Origin: Antarcticibacterium flavum
Lineage (GTDB): Bacteria; Bacteroidota; Bacteroidia; Flavobacteriales; Flavobacteriaceae
Reading direction: 5' to 3'
Length of the DNA: 64,000 nucleotides
NCBI RefSeq assembly: GCF_006159205.1
Contig: NZ_CP040812.1
Location: forward strand, 1,116,001 to 1,180,000
Shown here piece after piece: positions 17,756-26,156 of this stretch. The translations under genes were made by a program, and so were the position numbers. Position 1 is the stretch's first letter. Each line of letters starts with the position of its first letter. The notes under the pieces are model-generated. The model had not been told where the DNA came from. It was given only the letters and a program-made list of their open reading frames with translations, and did not search any database.

Positions 17756-17766
17756 GCGTACATTTG
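17739..17766 (+). promoter_or_regulatory. Candidate Bacteroidota promoter for secA
   Basis: TTTG (17739-17742) and TACATTTG (17759-17766) are spaced by 16 bp, matching the -33 TTTG and -7 TAnnTTTG elements. Transcription would start about 10-20 bp before the secA ATG at 17791. The -33 box is inside the preceding terminator stem. Confidence 0.5.
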
Positions 17767-17790
17767 AACCGTATAAAACAACAAAAAACT

Positions 17791-20700
17791 ATGAGTTTTT
17801 TAGATTCTGTATTAAAAGTATTTGTTGGCGATAAATCCAAGAAGGACGTCAAGGAAATACAGCCCATTGTGGAAAAAATAAAAGCCCTCGAAAAGGAGTT
17901 CGAGGCACTTTCCCTGGATGAACTTCGCGAAAAGACCACCACCTTTAAAAAGAAGATCTCTGATGCTACTGCTGATGTAAGAAAGCAAATAGAAGATCTC
18001 AATAAAGAAGCAGACGCATCTGATGATATCACCAGAAATGAAGACATATATGCTGAAATTGACGGATTAAAAGATACTATGTATGGGATTACACAGGATG
18101 TTCTAAATGATATCCTGCCAGAAGCATTTGCGACCGTAAAGGAGACCGCTAAAAGGTTTGTGGCCAATCCTCAGCTTAAAGTGACTGCAAGTGCATTTGA
18201 CCGTGAAATCTCTGCAGAAAAATCTTATGTGGAACTTGATGGCGACCAGGCCATTTGGCATAACTCCTGGGACGCTGCCGGGAAACCCGTAACCTGGGAT
18301 ATGGTGCACTATGACGTGCAGCTTATTGGTGGGGTTGCAATGCATCAGGGAAAGATCGCCGAGATGCAAACAGGGGAAGGAAAAACTCTTGTAGCTACTC
18401 TTCCTATGTACCTCAACGCCCTTGCAGGAAATGGAGTACACCTTATTACCGTTAACGACTACCTCGCAAAACGTGACAGCGCCTGGATGGCTCCTATATT
18501 TGAATTCCACGGCCTAACTGTGGATTGTATAGATTACCACAGGCCTAATTCTGCCGCAAGAAGAAAAGCTTACAATGCTGATATTACGTACGGGACAAAT
18601 AATGAGTTTGGTTTTGACTACCTGCGTGACAACATGTCCCATGCGCCAGATGATCTTGTACAACGCCCGCACAACTATGCGATCGTAGATGAGGTGGATT
18701 CGGTTTTAATTGATGATGCCCGTACCCCACTTATTATTTCAGGACCTATTCCTAAAGGGGATATCCACGAATTTGAAGTGCTAAAGCCTACCATTTCAAA
18801 CCTGGTAGAAGTACAAAGACAGCATCTTACAAAGATCCTGGCTGAGGCTAAAAAGCTTATTGCTGCAGGGAATACAGAAGAAGGCGGCTTACAACTCTTA
18901 AGGGTTTACCGCGGACTTCCAAAGAACAAGGCGCTCATTAAATTTTTGAGTGAAGAAGGAATTCGACAACTGCTCCAAAAGACCGAAAACAAATATATGG
19001 CCGATAATAACCGTGAGATGCCTACGGTAGATGAGGAGCTGTATTTTGTTATTGAAGAAAAGAATAACCAAATAGATCTTACAGATAAAGGGATCGAATT
19101 TCTTTCAGGTAAGGATGATCCAGATTTCTTCGTGATGCCGGAGATTGGAATGGAGATAGCCAAGATCGAAAAAGAAGGTTTAACCAAAGAGGAAGAAGCC
19201 GAGAAAAAAGAAGAACTCTTCCGCGATTATAGTGTAAAGAGCGAACGTATTCATACCATGCGGCAGCTTCTTAAAGCCTATACCCTGTTCGAGAAAGACA
19301 CAGAGTATGTGGTGATGGAGAACAAGGTTAAGATCGTTGATGAGCAAACCGGTCGTATTATGGAAGGTCGTCGATATAGTGATGGTCTTCACCAGGCAAT
19401 AGAAGCCAAGGAAAATGTCAAGATTGAGGATGCCACTCAAACTTTCGCGACCATTACCCTGCAGAACTACTTCAGGATGTACCGCAAGTTATCTGGTATG
19501 ACAGGTACCGCGGTTACAGAGGCCGGTGAATTCTGGGAGATCTATAAAATGGATGTGGTAGAAATTCCTACCAACCGGCCTATTGCCCGTAATGATAAGG
19601 AGGATTTAGTATATAAAACCAAACGTGAAAAATTCAATGCGGTAATCGAGCAGGTTACCGAACTTTCACGGGCAGGAAGACCGGTACTTATTGGTACCAC
19701 TTCCGTAGAGATTTCAGAACTTTTGAGCCGTATGCTTACCCTACGTAAGGTGCCGCATAACGTATTGAACGCAAAACTCCATAAGAAGGAGGCAGATATT
19801 GTTGCTGAAGCCGGTAATGCCGGGGTAGTAACAATTGCTACCAACATGGCAGGTCGTGGTACAGATATTAAATTGAGTAAGGAAGTAAAAGAAGCAGGCG
19901 GTCTTGCTATCATTGGTACAGAGCGTCATGACTCCAGGCGTGTGGACAGGCAGTTGCGAGGACGTGCAGGACGACAGGGAGATCCGGGAAGTTCACAGTT
20001 CTATGTTTCTTTGGAAGATAACCTAATGCGTTTATTTGGATCTGAAAGAATTGCCAAGTTAATGGACCGTATGGGTCTTGAAGAAGGCGAAGTGATCCAG
20101 CATTCAATGATCTCTAAATCCATCGAACGCGCTCAGAAAAAAGTGGAGGAGAACAACTTTGGGGTTCGTAAGCGGTTACTTGAATATGATGATGTAATGA
20201 ACGCCCAGCGAGAAGTGATCTACAAACGTCGTTACCACGCATTGTTCGGGGAACGTCTTAAGGTAGATATCGCCAATATGATCTTTGATACTGCTGAAAG
20301 TATTACTGAAACCAACAAAATGGCTCAGGATTTTAAGAATTTTGAGTTTGAGCTTATAAGATATTTCTCAATGAGCTCCCCGGTTACTGAAGATGAATTT
20401 GCAAAAATGGACGTGCAGAAGATCGCCGGTGAGGTATATAAATCGGCCTTTGAGCATTACCATGCCAAAATGGAGCGTACAGCGAAAACCGCTTACCCTA
20501 TTATAAAACAGGTTTTTGAAGACGAATCCAATAATTTTGAACGTATAGCTGTTCCATTTACAGATGGTACCAAGAGCCTGCAGGTTGTAACAAACCTTGA
20601 AAAAGCTTACGAGACCGAAGGAAAGCAGCTCACAAAAGATTTCGAAAAGAATATCACCCTTGCAATAATCGATGAATCCTGGAAAACGCACCTGCGTAAA

Positions 20701-21156
20701 ATGGATGAATTGAAGCAGAGTGTGCAGCTGGCAGTTCACGAACAAAAGGATCCACTATTAATTTACAAATTTGAAGCTTTTGAACTCTTCAAGGTAATGA
20801 TCGACCTGGTGAACAAAGATGTTATCTCTTTCCTGTTCAAAGGAGAGATCCCGGAAGGAAACGTACAGAACATTAGTGAAGCAAGACAAACCCGTCGTAA
20901 GGAGAAGGTTGAAACTTCCAAGGAAGAGATCCCAAATATGGACGAACGTGCAGCACAAAGCCGTGCAGCCGGACAAAGAACTCAACAACGCCCGCAGGTA
21001 ACTGAAACTATTGTAAGGGAGCACGCTAAAATAGGAAGAAATGACAAAGTCACCATTAAGAATGTGATGACAGGTGAAAATAAAAGTATGAAATACAAAC
21101 AGGCCATTCCTCTTATAGAAAAAGGAGATTGGGTATTGACAGGTAGCCAACCGTAA
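17791..21156 (+). CDS. secA: Preprotein translocase ATPase SecA
   Basis: SecA drives protein export through SecYEG. The ATG at 17791 (MSFLDSVLKVFVGDKSKKD) gives 1121 aa. Motifs: Walker A MQTGEGKT at about 192-199, YGTNNEFGFDYLRDNM, DEVDSVLIDDARTPLIISG at about 300, ATNMAGRGTDIKLS at about 682, and RQLRGRAGRQGDPGSSQFY at about 720. The protein is about 200 aa longer than E. coli SecA owing to an extra segment after the DEAD motif (roughly residues 330-510), as is usual in Bacteroidota. The C-terminus lacks the CxCx8CH zinc site that binds SecB; it ends YKQAIPLIEKGDWVLTG. Confidence 0.98.
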   Translation: MSFLDSVLKVFVGDKSKKDVKEIQPIVEKIKALEKEFEALSLDELREKTTTFKKKISDATADVRKQIEDLNKEADASDDITRNEDIYAEIDGLKDTMYGITQDVLNDILPEAFATVKETAKRFVANPQLKVTASAFDREISAEKSYVELDGDQAIWHNSWDAAGKPVTWDMVHYDVQLIGGVAMHQGKIAEMQTGEGKTLVATLPMYLNALAGNGVHLITVNDYLAKRDSAWMAPIFEFHGLTVDCIDYHRPNSAARRKAYNADITYGTNNEFGFDYLRDNMSHAPDDLVQRPHNYAIVDEVDSVLIDDARTPLIISGPIPKGDIHEFEVLKPTISNLVEVQRQHLTKILAEAKKLIAAGNTEEGGLQLLRVYRGLPKNKALIKFLSEEGIRQLLQKTENKYMADNNREMPTVDEELYFVIEEKNNQIDLTDKGIEFLSGKDDPDFFVMPEIGMEIAKIEKEGLTKEEEAEKKEELFRDYSVKSERIHTMRQLLKAYTLFEKDTEYVVMENKVKIVDEQTGRIMEGRRYSDGLHQAIEAKENVKIEDATQTFATITLQNYFRMYRKLSGMTGTAVTEAGEFWEIYKMDVVEIPTNRPIARNDKEDLVYKTKREKFNAVIEQVTELSRAGRPVLIGTTSVEISELLSRMLTLRKVPHNVLNAKLHKKEADIVAEAGNAGVVTIATNMAGRGTDIKLSKEVKEAGGLAIIGTERHDSRRVDRQLRGRAGRQGDPGSSQFYVSLEDNLMRLFGSERIAKLMDRMGLEEGEVIQHSMISKSIERAQKKVEENNFGVRKRLLEYDDVMNAQREVIYKRRYHALFGERLKVDIANMIFDTAESITETNKMAQDFKNFEFELIRYFSMSSPVTEDEFAKMDVQKIAGEVYKSAFEHYHAKMERTAKTAYPIIKQVFEDESNNFERIAVPFTDGTKSLQVVTNLEKAYETEGKQLTKDFEKNITLAIIDESWKTHLRKMDELKQSVQLAVHEQKDPLLIYKFEAFELFKVMIDLVNKDVISFLFKGEIPEGNVQNISEARQTRRKEKVETSKEEIPNMDERAAQSRAAGQRTQQRPQVTETIVREHAKIGRNDKVTIKNVMTGENKSMKYKQAIPLIEKGDWVLTGSQP

Positions 21157-21177
21157 TTCATCCTTGCCATAAACCAT

Positions 21178-21206
21178 AAATCCCGGCAGCACGCCGGGAT
21201 TTTTTT
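21178..21206 (+). terminator. Intrinsic terminator of secA
   Basis: AAATCCCGGC (21178-21187) pairs with GCCGGGATTT (21193-21202) over a 5-nt loop, followed by T-rich sequence to 21206. Confidence 0.92.
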
Positions 21207-21331
21207 ATACCAGAAAATCCTTAAATAATAAATCTTGCGTTCTATGAAGGGGATGAGGATATTATCCACTTCTAATTAGGTGCTGGTCACAACATTAATT
21301 TTCCCTACTTTTATTTTAAATCTAACCACTC

Positions 21332-21817
21332 ATGAAAAATTTCAGCATTGAACTTAAATGGGGTATCATCTTCATTATCTCCGGCATCTTATGGGTATGG
21401 CTCGAAGTGATCTTTGGCCTGCACGATGTTTATATTGCCCAGCACCCACTCTATACTAATTTCTTCGGAATAATAGCCGTGGTGATCTATATTCTGGCTT
21501 TAAGAGAGAAAAAGCTGAAGTTCTTCAAAAATGAAATGAGCTGGAAAGAAGGATTTACATCGGGGATCGTGCTTACGATTATAATCACAATTCTCTCTCC
21601 CCTCTCCCAGTACATAGTTTACACCCTCATCTCACCTCAATACTTTGAAAACATCATCTCCTACAGCGTAGAGAATAACAGGATGACCAGGGAACAGGCA
21701 GAAACCTATTTTAGCCTTAGGTCCTATATGATACAGGCAACCTTCGGCGCTTTGGTTATGGGAGTGGTCACTGCAGCAGTAGTCGCGTGGTTTGTTAAGA
21801 CGAAGAGAGTAGAATAA
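21332..21817 (+). CDS. DUF4199 family membrane protein
   Basis: The 161-aa protein has four predicted membrane helices: WGIIFIISGILWVWLEVIFGL, NFFGIIAVVIYILAL, FTSGIVLTIIITILSPLSQYIVYTL and FGALVMGVVTAAVVAWFV. A soluble stretch between helices three and four contains the NNRMTREQAETYF motif. This order and length fit DUF4199, which is nearly restricted to Bacteroidota and has no assigned function. It is transcribed alone towards a repeat-rich gap shared with the converging M23 peptidase gene. Confidence 0.87.
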   Translation: MKNFSIELKWGIIFIISGILWVWLEVIFGLHDVYIAQHPLYTNFFGIIAVVIYILALREKKLKFFKNEMSWKEGFTSGIVLTIIITILSPLSQYIVYTLISPQYFENIISYSVENNRMTREQAETYFSLRSYMIQATFGALVMGVVTAAVVAWFVKTKRVE

Positions 21818-21830
21818 GTGTGGAAGGGAT

Positions 21831-22085
21831 GTAGGTTGTAGGTTGTAGGTTGTCTCGAGAAGAATGATAATCATTCAGCACAAAAAATTATCCTGGTTCT
21901 TGGTTCTTGGTTCCTGTTTCTTGTTTCTTGTTTCTTCTTAAAAAAAACTCCGTGAAGAACTCCTCATACTCCGTGGTTAAACAAAGATAGCCCCGAGGAA
22001 ATGAAAATCCTTCAACTTAATAGAAACCCAACTGACAACCGACAACCGATAACTCACAACTGACAACCCCTAACTCCTATCTCTT
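21831..22085. repeat. Patchwork of degenerate 7-bp tandem repeats (array A)
   Basis: Three separate heptamer tracts are visible: GTAGGTT units at 21831-21853 (3.3 copies); TGGTTCT drifting to TGTTTCT at 21894-21939 (six copies plus a partial); and AACTGAC/AACCGAC/AACTCAC/AACTCCT-like units at 22030-22085 (eight copies). The last tract ends within 6 bp of the stop codon of the M23 peptidase gene. Between the tracts lies ACTCCGTGGTTA with flanking similarity to a second repeat region at 32657. The period of 7 argues against coding use. Confidence 0.85.
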
Positions 22086-22090
22086 AAATT

Positions 22091-22783
22091 CTAACCAATC
22101 TTCAACAACAAATTAGGATTGGGACAATTACCAAGATAGAACTCAATATCCTCTTTTGCCGCTACGCCAGGGTAATCTCCCGAGTTTCCCTGCAGATCAT
22201 CAATAACCTGGAAATGTAGGTGAGGAGCGTAATCTCCGTTTACCTTAGAAGAACCAAGGGTTCCTATTTTATCACCTGCTTCCACAATTTGACCAAAGGC
22301 TAGGTTTTTAATCGAAGGCCGGCTCAAATGCCCATACAGGGTATAAAAAGTCTTTTCTGCAAACACATGTTCCAGGATAATAGTAGGGCCATAGTTCCCA
22401 AAACCCTCATTATCCTGAAAACTATGCACTGTCCCGTCTAGCGGGGCCAGCACTGTTGTACCGCCATCACACCATAAGTCAAGTCCAATATGTATCTCCC
22501 GGGGTGATGGTGTACTCTCATTATTGAATATCACACTGCGCTGGTATAAATTACGTATTTCATTATAACCGCCATACGCCACCTTTCCTTTCCTGGAAGC
22601 CACATATTGATCTATATATTTTTTGTACTCTCCAGAGGATGGGATCTTAATGGCATTAAGCTCCTTATTTTTACCTGAGAGATCTATATGTACAAAATCC
22701 TTTTGCTTATACTTCGTATCTATAACAGGAGTAAACCCTGTAGTACATTCCTTCAAAAGATTAGCAAAATCCTGTGTGGCCAT
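22091..22783 (-). CDS. M23 family metallopeptidase (LytM-type), no export signal
   Basis: The 230-aa protein carries the LytM zinc motif HIGLD (about 99-103), then VLAPLDGTVHSF, the YGHLS strand and the HLHFQ motif with the remaining ligand and catalytic His. These proteins cut peptide cross-links in cell-wall murein. The start MATQDFANLLKECTTGF gives no signal peptide or lipobox, which is odd for a murein enzyme; either it acts after leakage or on a cytoplasmic substrate, or the function has changed. It lies 24 bp downstream of the DUF4097-like gene of the sigma operon, so it may be read as the last gene of that operon. Confidence 0.88.
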   Translation of the reverse strand: MATQDFANLLKECTTGFTPVIDTKYKQKDFVHIDLSGKNKELNAIKIPSSGEYKKYIDQYVASRKGKVAYGGYNEIRNLYQRSVIFNNESTPSPREIHIGLDLWCDGGTTVLAPLDGTVHSFQDNEGFGNYGPTIILEHVFAEKTFYTLYGHLSRPSIKNLAFGQIVEAGDKIGTLGSSKVNGDYAPHLHFQVIDDLQGNSGDYPGVAAKEDIEFYLGNCPNPNLLLKIG

Positions 22784-22807
22784 TGGTCATTTTTTTTCAA
22801 AAATAAC

Positions 22808-24190
22808 CTATTTTATTACAATTTCACTAAAAGTTGCGTTAATGGATATACTCCTGTTGGCATTTCCTGCACCGTAATATCCATTCAGCAATTGGTTGTC
22901 ATATGATGTGGTAGACTTCACTGTTGCAGCTTTAGGGTAGTCGATCTTGCTCTGGGAACCATTGTAATTAAAGTTAAGTCCTGTTTTAGGGATACTTAGG
23001 TGCAAATCACTGTTCTTTAAACTTATATCCAGGTTTTTAAATGCAGGGTTGAGCTTTCCAATTTTTAATTCTCCAAATGTACCCGAGAGGATCCCGGTTT
23101 CTTCGATCTCACCTATACTCACATCACTGGAATTGGAAACAAGCTTAATACTCCTTGCTTTTTTGATCTCACAGTTTTGAACATAGCTGGTATTTAGCAC
23201 CCCATAATTCCACTGTGAAACACGTATGGGAGAATAGGACGCCTTTACTTCTGTACCCTGCCCATCTATTATGTTGGCCGTTAACTGGCTATGAGAAAGG
23301 CTGGCTTTAAGATTTGTGGTTTTTTCTCCCAGTTTGACCTCGCCGTGCCTCACATCAAGGTTAAGTTTTGCGTTGGCAGGTATCATAATTTTGAGGTGAC
23401 GGTTAGCTTTTGCCCCTCCTTTTATGCTCATTACCCTGACACCGGAATTCCCTTCCCGGGCCTCCATTTCTTTCTCGAATTGTTCTCCCCATTTTTCCAT
23501 TTCTGCACCAAAACTCTCTGCCCATTTTTCCATGGATTTTTCAAATTTCTCTCCCTTTACTTCCATTTTCTTTTCCATATTCTTCTCCCATACCTCGGCA
23601 TTCTTTTCAAACTGGGCAGCCCATTTTTCCATGGAAGCTTCAAAATCTTTCCCGAACTTCTGTTCTATTTTCTCCTCCCACTTCTTCATATACTTTTCAC
23701 CGTCCTTTTGATAGGCCTCAAAATCGAAATTAAGTGCGCCCATTTTATCGGCAAAATCTGGTGGAAGTGGAGGGTTTTCAGAAAAACTTTGCATCATGGG
23801 GGCGACCATCTCGGTCATCAAAGGAGCAATGAGTTCCTGGAGGTGCCCAAGAGATTCAGTAAGTGCTGCCATATTCATATCTGGCTGCCTCATCATTCCT
23901 CCGCCTGAACTAATAGTAACCTCAACAGCGTTGCCACGGGCATCAAATTGCCAGCTGTCGAGAAGAGCTTTGGCTTCAGCCGCATCTATTTTTCCATCGA
24001 TATAAGCTTCAACCCGCACCTCGTTTTTATTCCAGGTTTCAAAGCTAACATTGGTATGCCTAGCGTCCAGGTTGATCTTAACATCCTCATTTGTCTTAAA
24101 GGTCTTATCCAGCTTCTTGTGTTGGGCTAAAACCGTTCCTGTGGATAAAACCAGCAGAAGTAACAGGGTATTAAGCTTGAAGATTCTCAT
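22808..24190 (-). CDS. Secreted DUF4097-like beta protein with a Met-Glu-Lys-Trp repeat segment
   Basis: The 460-aa protein has a signal peptide (MRIFKLNTLLLLLVLSTGTVLAQ). The C-terminal half (from about 270) is a ladder of short beta strands (HLKIMIPANAKLNLDVRHGEVKLGE and onward), as in DUF4097/DUF4098 putative adhesins. The central region (about 150-250) is a charged helical tract with recurring MEKWAAQFEK, MEKWAESF, MEKWGEQFEKEM units, Trp appearing at regular intervals. It overlaps the anti-sigma-like gene by 20 bp. In such operons the exported beta protein is the main target of the sigma factor; role unknown, perhaps sensing envelope stress or binding at the surface. Confidence 0.85.
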   Translation of the reverse strand: MRIFKLNTLLLLLVLSTGTVLAQHKKLDKTFKTNEDVKINLDARHTNVSFETWNKNEVRVEAYIDGKIDAAEAKALLDSWQFDARGNAVEVTISSGGGMMRQPDMNMAALTESLGHLQELIAPLMTEMVAPMMQSFSENPPLPPDFADKMGALNFDFEAYQKDGEKYMKKWEEKIEQKFGKDFEASMEKWAAQFEKNAEVWEKNMEKKMEVKGEKFEKSMEKWAESFGAEMEKWGEQFEKEMEAREGNSGVRVMSIKGGAKANRHLKIMIPANAKLNLDVRHGEVKLGEKTTNLKASLSHSQLTANIIDGQGTEVKASYSPIRVSQWNYGVLNTSYVQNCEIKKARSIKLVSNSSDVSIGEIEETGILSGTFGELKIGKLNPAFKNLDISLKNSDLHLSIPKTGLNFNYNGSQSKIDYPKAATVKSTTSYDNQLLNGYYGAGNANRSISINATFSEIVIK

Positions 24191-24779
24191 AATTCTTATT
24201 TTTGGAGTTTTTAATTTCGTTTAATTTATTCTTTAATTTAAGCAGCAGTTCCAGTCTTAGCTGCAGGTTTGCCACCATTGCCTCTATTGTTTGCTCGTTG
24301 GGGCCTGCCTCATTTAACTCGGCATTGAGACGTTGATATTCCTTATCGAGTTCTTCCAGTTCGAGCATAAATGCATCAATAAGGGCTTTGTTGTCATTGT
24401 TTATTTCGAGTTTTGCCAGTTCCAAATTTATACTGGCCATATAATAGTTCTCTATTTGCTTGAATTCAGGAGAAACATCACTTAGCTGAAATTGTCTTTG
24501 CTCCAGGGAATTTTCTGGCTCCTCCTCTACCGCAGGAGTTTCTACCAGTTCCAACTCATTCCCGTTTGTAATGGGGTCGTTGAAAAGAAATAATCCTATT
24601 CCAAGTGCTACTACCAGCACAGCTGCAATACTGAAGTAAAAATATTTGTTGCCCTTATTGTGTTTCAGTGGCATTTCCTCTTCCAGCCTGGCCTTAAAGC
24701 GTTGCTCATGGCCTTTATTTAATTTTTCCTTAGACTCCGGTTTATCTTCGCGGAACATGTCTCTAATGTCCTGTGCCAT
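24171..24779 (-). CDS. Single-pass membrane protein, probable anti-sigma factor
   Basis: The 202-aa protein has a short charged cytoplasmic part (MAQDIRDMFREDKPESKEKL, about 45 aa), one membrane helix at about 46-66 (YFYFSIAAVLVVALGIGLFLF) and a long helical exterior part rich in Glu and Leu (EELDKEYQRLNAELNEAG, LQLRLELLLKLKNKLNEIKNS). This topology and its place directly after the ECF sigma gene (17-bp overlap) point to an anti-sigma factor, but no zinc-type ZAS motif (HxxxCxxC) is present. The external coiled-coil-like domain might detect envelope stress. Assignment rests on context and topology. Confidence 0.75.
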   Translation of the reverse strand: MAQDIRDMFREDKPESKEKLNKGHEQRFKARLEEEMPLKHNKGNKYFYFSIAAVLVVALGIGLFLFNDPITNGNELELVETPAVEEEPENSLEQRQFQLSDVSPEFKQIENYYMASINLELAKLEINNDNKALIDAFMLELEELDKEYQRLNAELNEAGPNEQTIEAMVANLQLRLELLLKLKNKLNEIKNSKNKNYENLQA

Positions 24780-25302
24780 TTTTTATAGTTTTTAGTTCTT
24801 CCTGAAGTTTCTTTTTTCCTCTATGAACCAGGGTTCGGGATGCCACCTGGGTAATATTTAGAATTTCTGCTATTTCCTCGTGATCATATCCTTCTATGAG
24901 ATATAACATTAGCGGATATTTATATTTCTCGGGCAGGTCTTCTATTGCCTTCTTAACCTGCTCTATTCCTATGCCATCATCAATTTGCCAGTTCTCATCC
25001 TCATCTGCTGTGCCCAGCACGTGCTCATTTAAAGCCACGAGCTCAAGCTTTCGGGATTTTAGTTTGTCAATGCATTTATTTATAACTATTCTCTTTAGCC
25101 AGGCTCCAAAAGTTACATCCCCGTTATATTGATGAAGTTTTAAAAATGCTTTAATAAAAGCCTCCTGCATGGCATCTTCTGCCTCAAAAGGATCTTTTAA
25201 AAAACGCTTTGCCACGATGAACATCCCTTCACAGTAACGATTATACAACTTAAGTTGTGCCTTCCGGTCATTTGCGTGGCAATCTGCTATTAACTGTTGC
25301 AT
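24763..25302 (-). CDS. ECF-subfamily RNA polymerase sigma factor
   Basis: The 179-aa protein is a typical sigma factor of the RpoE type: region 2 with KRFLKDPFEAEDAMQEAFIKAFLKLHQYNGDVTFGAWLKRIVINKCID (about 35-82), a short acidic linker (GTADEDENWQIDD), and region 4 with LPEKYKYPLMLYLIEGYDHEEIAEILNITQVASRTLVHRGKKKLQEEL. The start codon is ATG at 25302. It overlaps the next gene by 17 bp, so sigma, membrane protein and DUF4097-like protein form one tightly coupled unit. An ECF-type promoter is visible about 30 bp upstream, suggesting autoregulation. Confidence 0.93.
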   Translation of the reverse strand: MQQLIADCHANDRKAQLKLYNRYCEGMFIVAKRFLKDPFEAEDAMQEAFIKAFLKLHQYNGDVTFGAWLKRIVINKCIDKLKSRKLELVALNEHVLGTADEDENWQIDDGIGIEQVKKAIEDLPEKYKYPLMLYLIEGYDHEEIAEILNITQVASRTLVHRGKKKLQEELKTIKNGTGH

Positions 25303-25334
25303 TTAACTTAATATTGGTTAGCTGGTATCATAAA

Positions 25335-25360
25335 GACGAAACAATTTTCTTTGCGTTGCA
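25335..25360 (-). promoter_or_regulatory. Candidate autoregulatory ECF promoter
   Basis: Reading the minus strand, TGCAAC (25360-25355) is followed after 16 bp by CGTC (25338-25335), 32 bp before the sigma gene ATG. An AAC-type -35 and CGTC-type -10 with 16-17 bp spacing is the general pattern of ECF promoters. Confidence 0.5.
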
Positions 25361-25550
25361 AAAATTACATTTTTTTCAGAAGAAAATTAAGATAAAGGCT
25401 AAAGCACCGGGGATATAAAAACCATATTATCCCTCCCGGCATTCTCGAAGAGGTTTTAATTGTGGCTTACACCCTGTCAATGATTAAAGGTTTAACTTTA
25501 CTTTTTATGGCATAATTTTAGACCTGTAGAGTATATTAATACCATTTAGA

Positions 25551-26132
25551 ATGAAAATGAATTTTAGTACAATACTTAAGATTGTTGCAGGCCTGCTTGT
25601 TGTGGTGGCTATTGTACTTTTTTTCCAAAGATATAGCACCAAGGCCCACAGTCCTGAGGATATTGTGGTGTACCAGGAGCAGTCCCTGGAGCTGGAGGTT
25701 TTCTATAACAGGCCATATAAAAAAGAAAGGGAGATATTTGGCGGCCTTGTACCCTATGGAGAAGTATGGCGTACGGGAGCTAATGAAGCCACTACCTTTA
25801 CTACAAACCAGGACCTTTTGGTGGATGGCTCATTTTTAGCTTCGGGAAAATATACGCTTTGGACCATTCCAGGCCCCGAGAGCTGGAAAGTGATCTTTAA
25901 TTCAAAAATGTATCCCTGGGGAATTGATAAGGATAAGAAACCATACAGGGATCCTGACTTTGATACGCTCATCCTGGAAGTACCGGTGAAAGAAATGCAA
26001 GACCCCCTGGAGCAGTTCAGCATCTTTTTTGATAAAGGAAATGAGATGATAACACTTAATTTGGCCTGGGACCAAACCCTGGTAAGCGTTCCCATTCAAA
26101 CAAAAAAAGAAGCGCCCGTGGCGCTCCTTTAA
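25551..26132 (+). CDS. DUF2911 domain-containing membrane-anchored protein
   Basis: The 193-aa protein has an N-terminal anchor (MNFSTILKIVAGLLVVVAIVLFF, preceded by MK) and then one DUF2911 domain with VFYNRPYKKEREIFGGLVPYGEVWRTGANEATTFTTN, SGKYTLWTIPGPESWKVIFNS and the closing LNLAWDQTLVSVPI. The family is widespread in Bacteroidota, often exported, with unknown function. A likely start is ATG 25551, with an alternative two codons on. The last codons overlap a hairpin that serves as terminator for the converging ohr gene. Confidence 0.9.
   Translation: MKMNFSTILKIVAGLLVVVAIVLFFQRYSTKAHSPEDIVVYQEQSLELEVFYNRPYKKEREIFGGLVPYGEVWRTGANEATTFTTNQDLLVDGSFLASGKYTLWTIPGPESWKVIFNSKMYPWGIDKDKKPYRDPDFDTLILEVPVKEMQDPLEQFSIFFDKGNEMITLNLAWDQTLVSVPIQTKKEAPVALL
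26102..26125 (-). terminator. Intrinsic terminator of ohr inside the DUF2911 gene end
   Basis: On the minus strand AGCGCC-ACG-GGCGCT is followed by TTCTTTTTTT. The stem (26111-26116 with 26120-26125) lies within the last coding codons of the opposite gene. Confidence 0.7.
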
Positions 26133-26156
26133 ATCCTTAAATAAATATCCCGTTAA

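Noticed and set aside
20758..21192. 144-codon open frame opposite the end of secA
   Set aside because: Shadow frame; it also runs over the secA terminator.
21862..21876. Palindrome GAATGATAATCATTC, equal to the centre of the E. coli Fur-box consensus
   Set aside because: It lies in a gap where both flanking genes end, with no promoter or iron gene nearby, and the outer consensus bases do not match. More likely part of the repeat patchwork.
23291..23908. 205-codon open frame on the plus strand opposite the DUF4097-like gene
   Set aside because: Caused by the repetitive Glu/Lys/Trp coding tract on the other strand; Phe/His-rich product without a domain.
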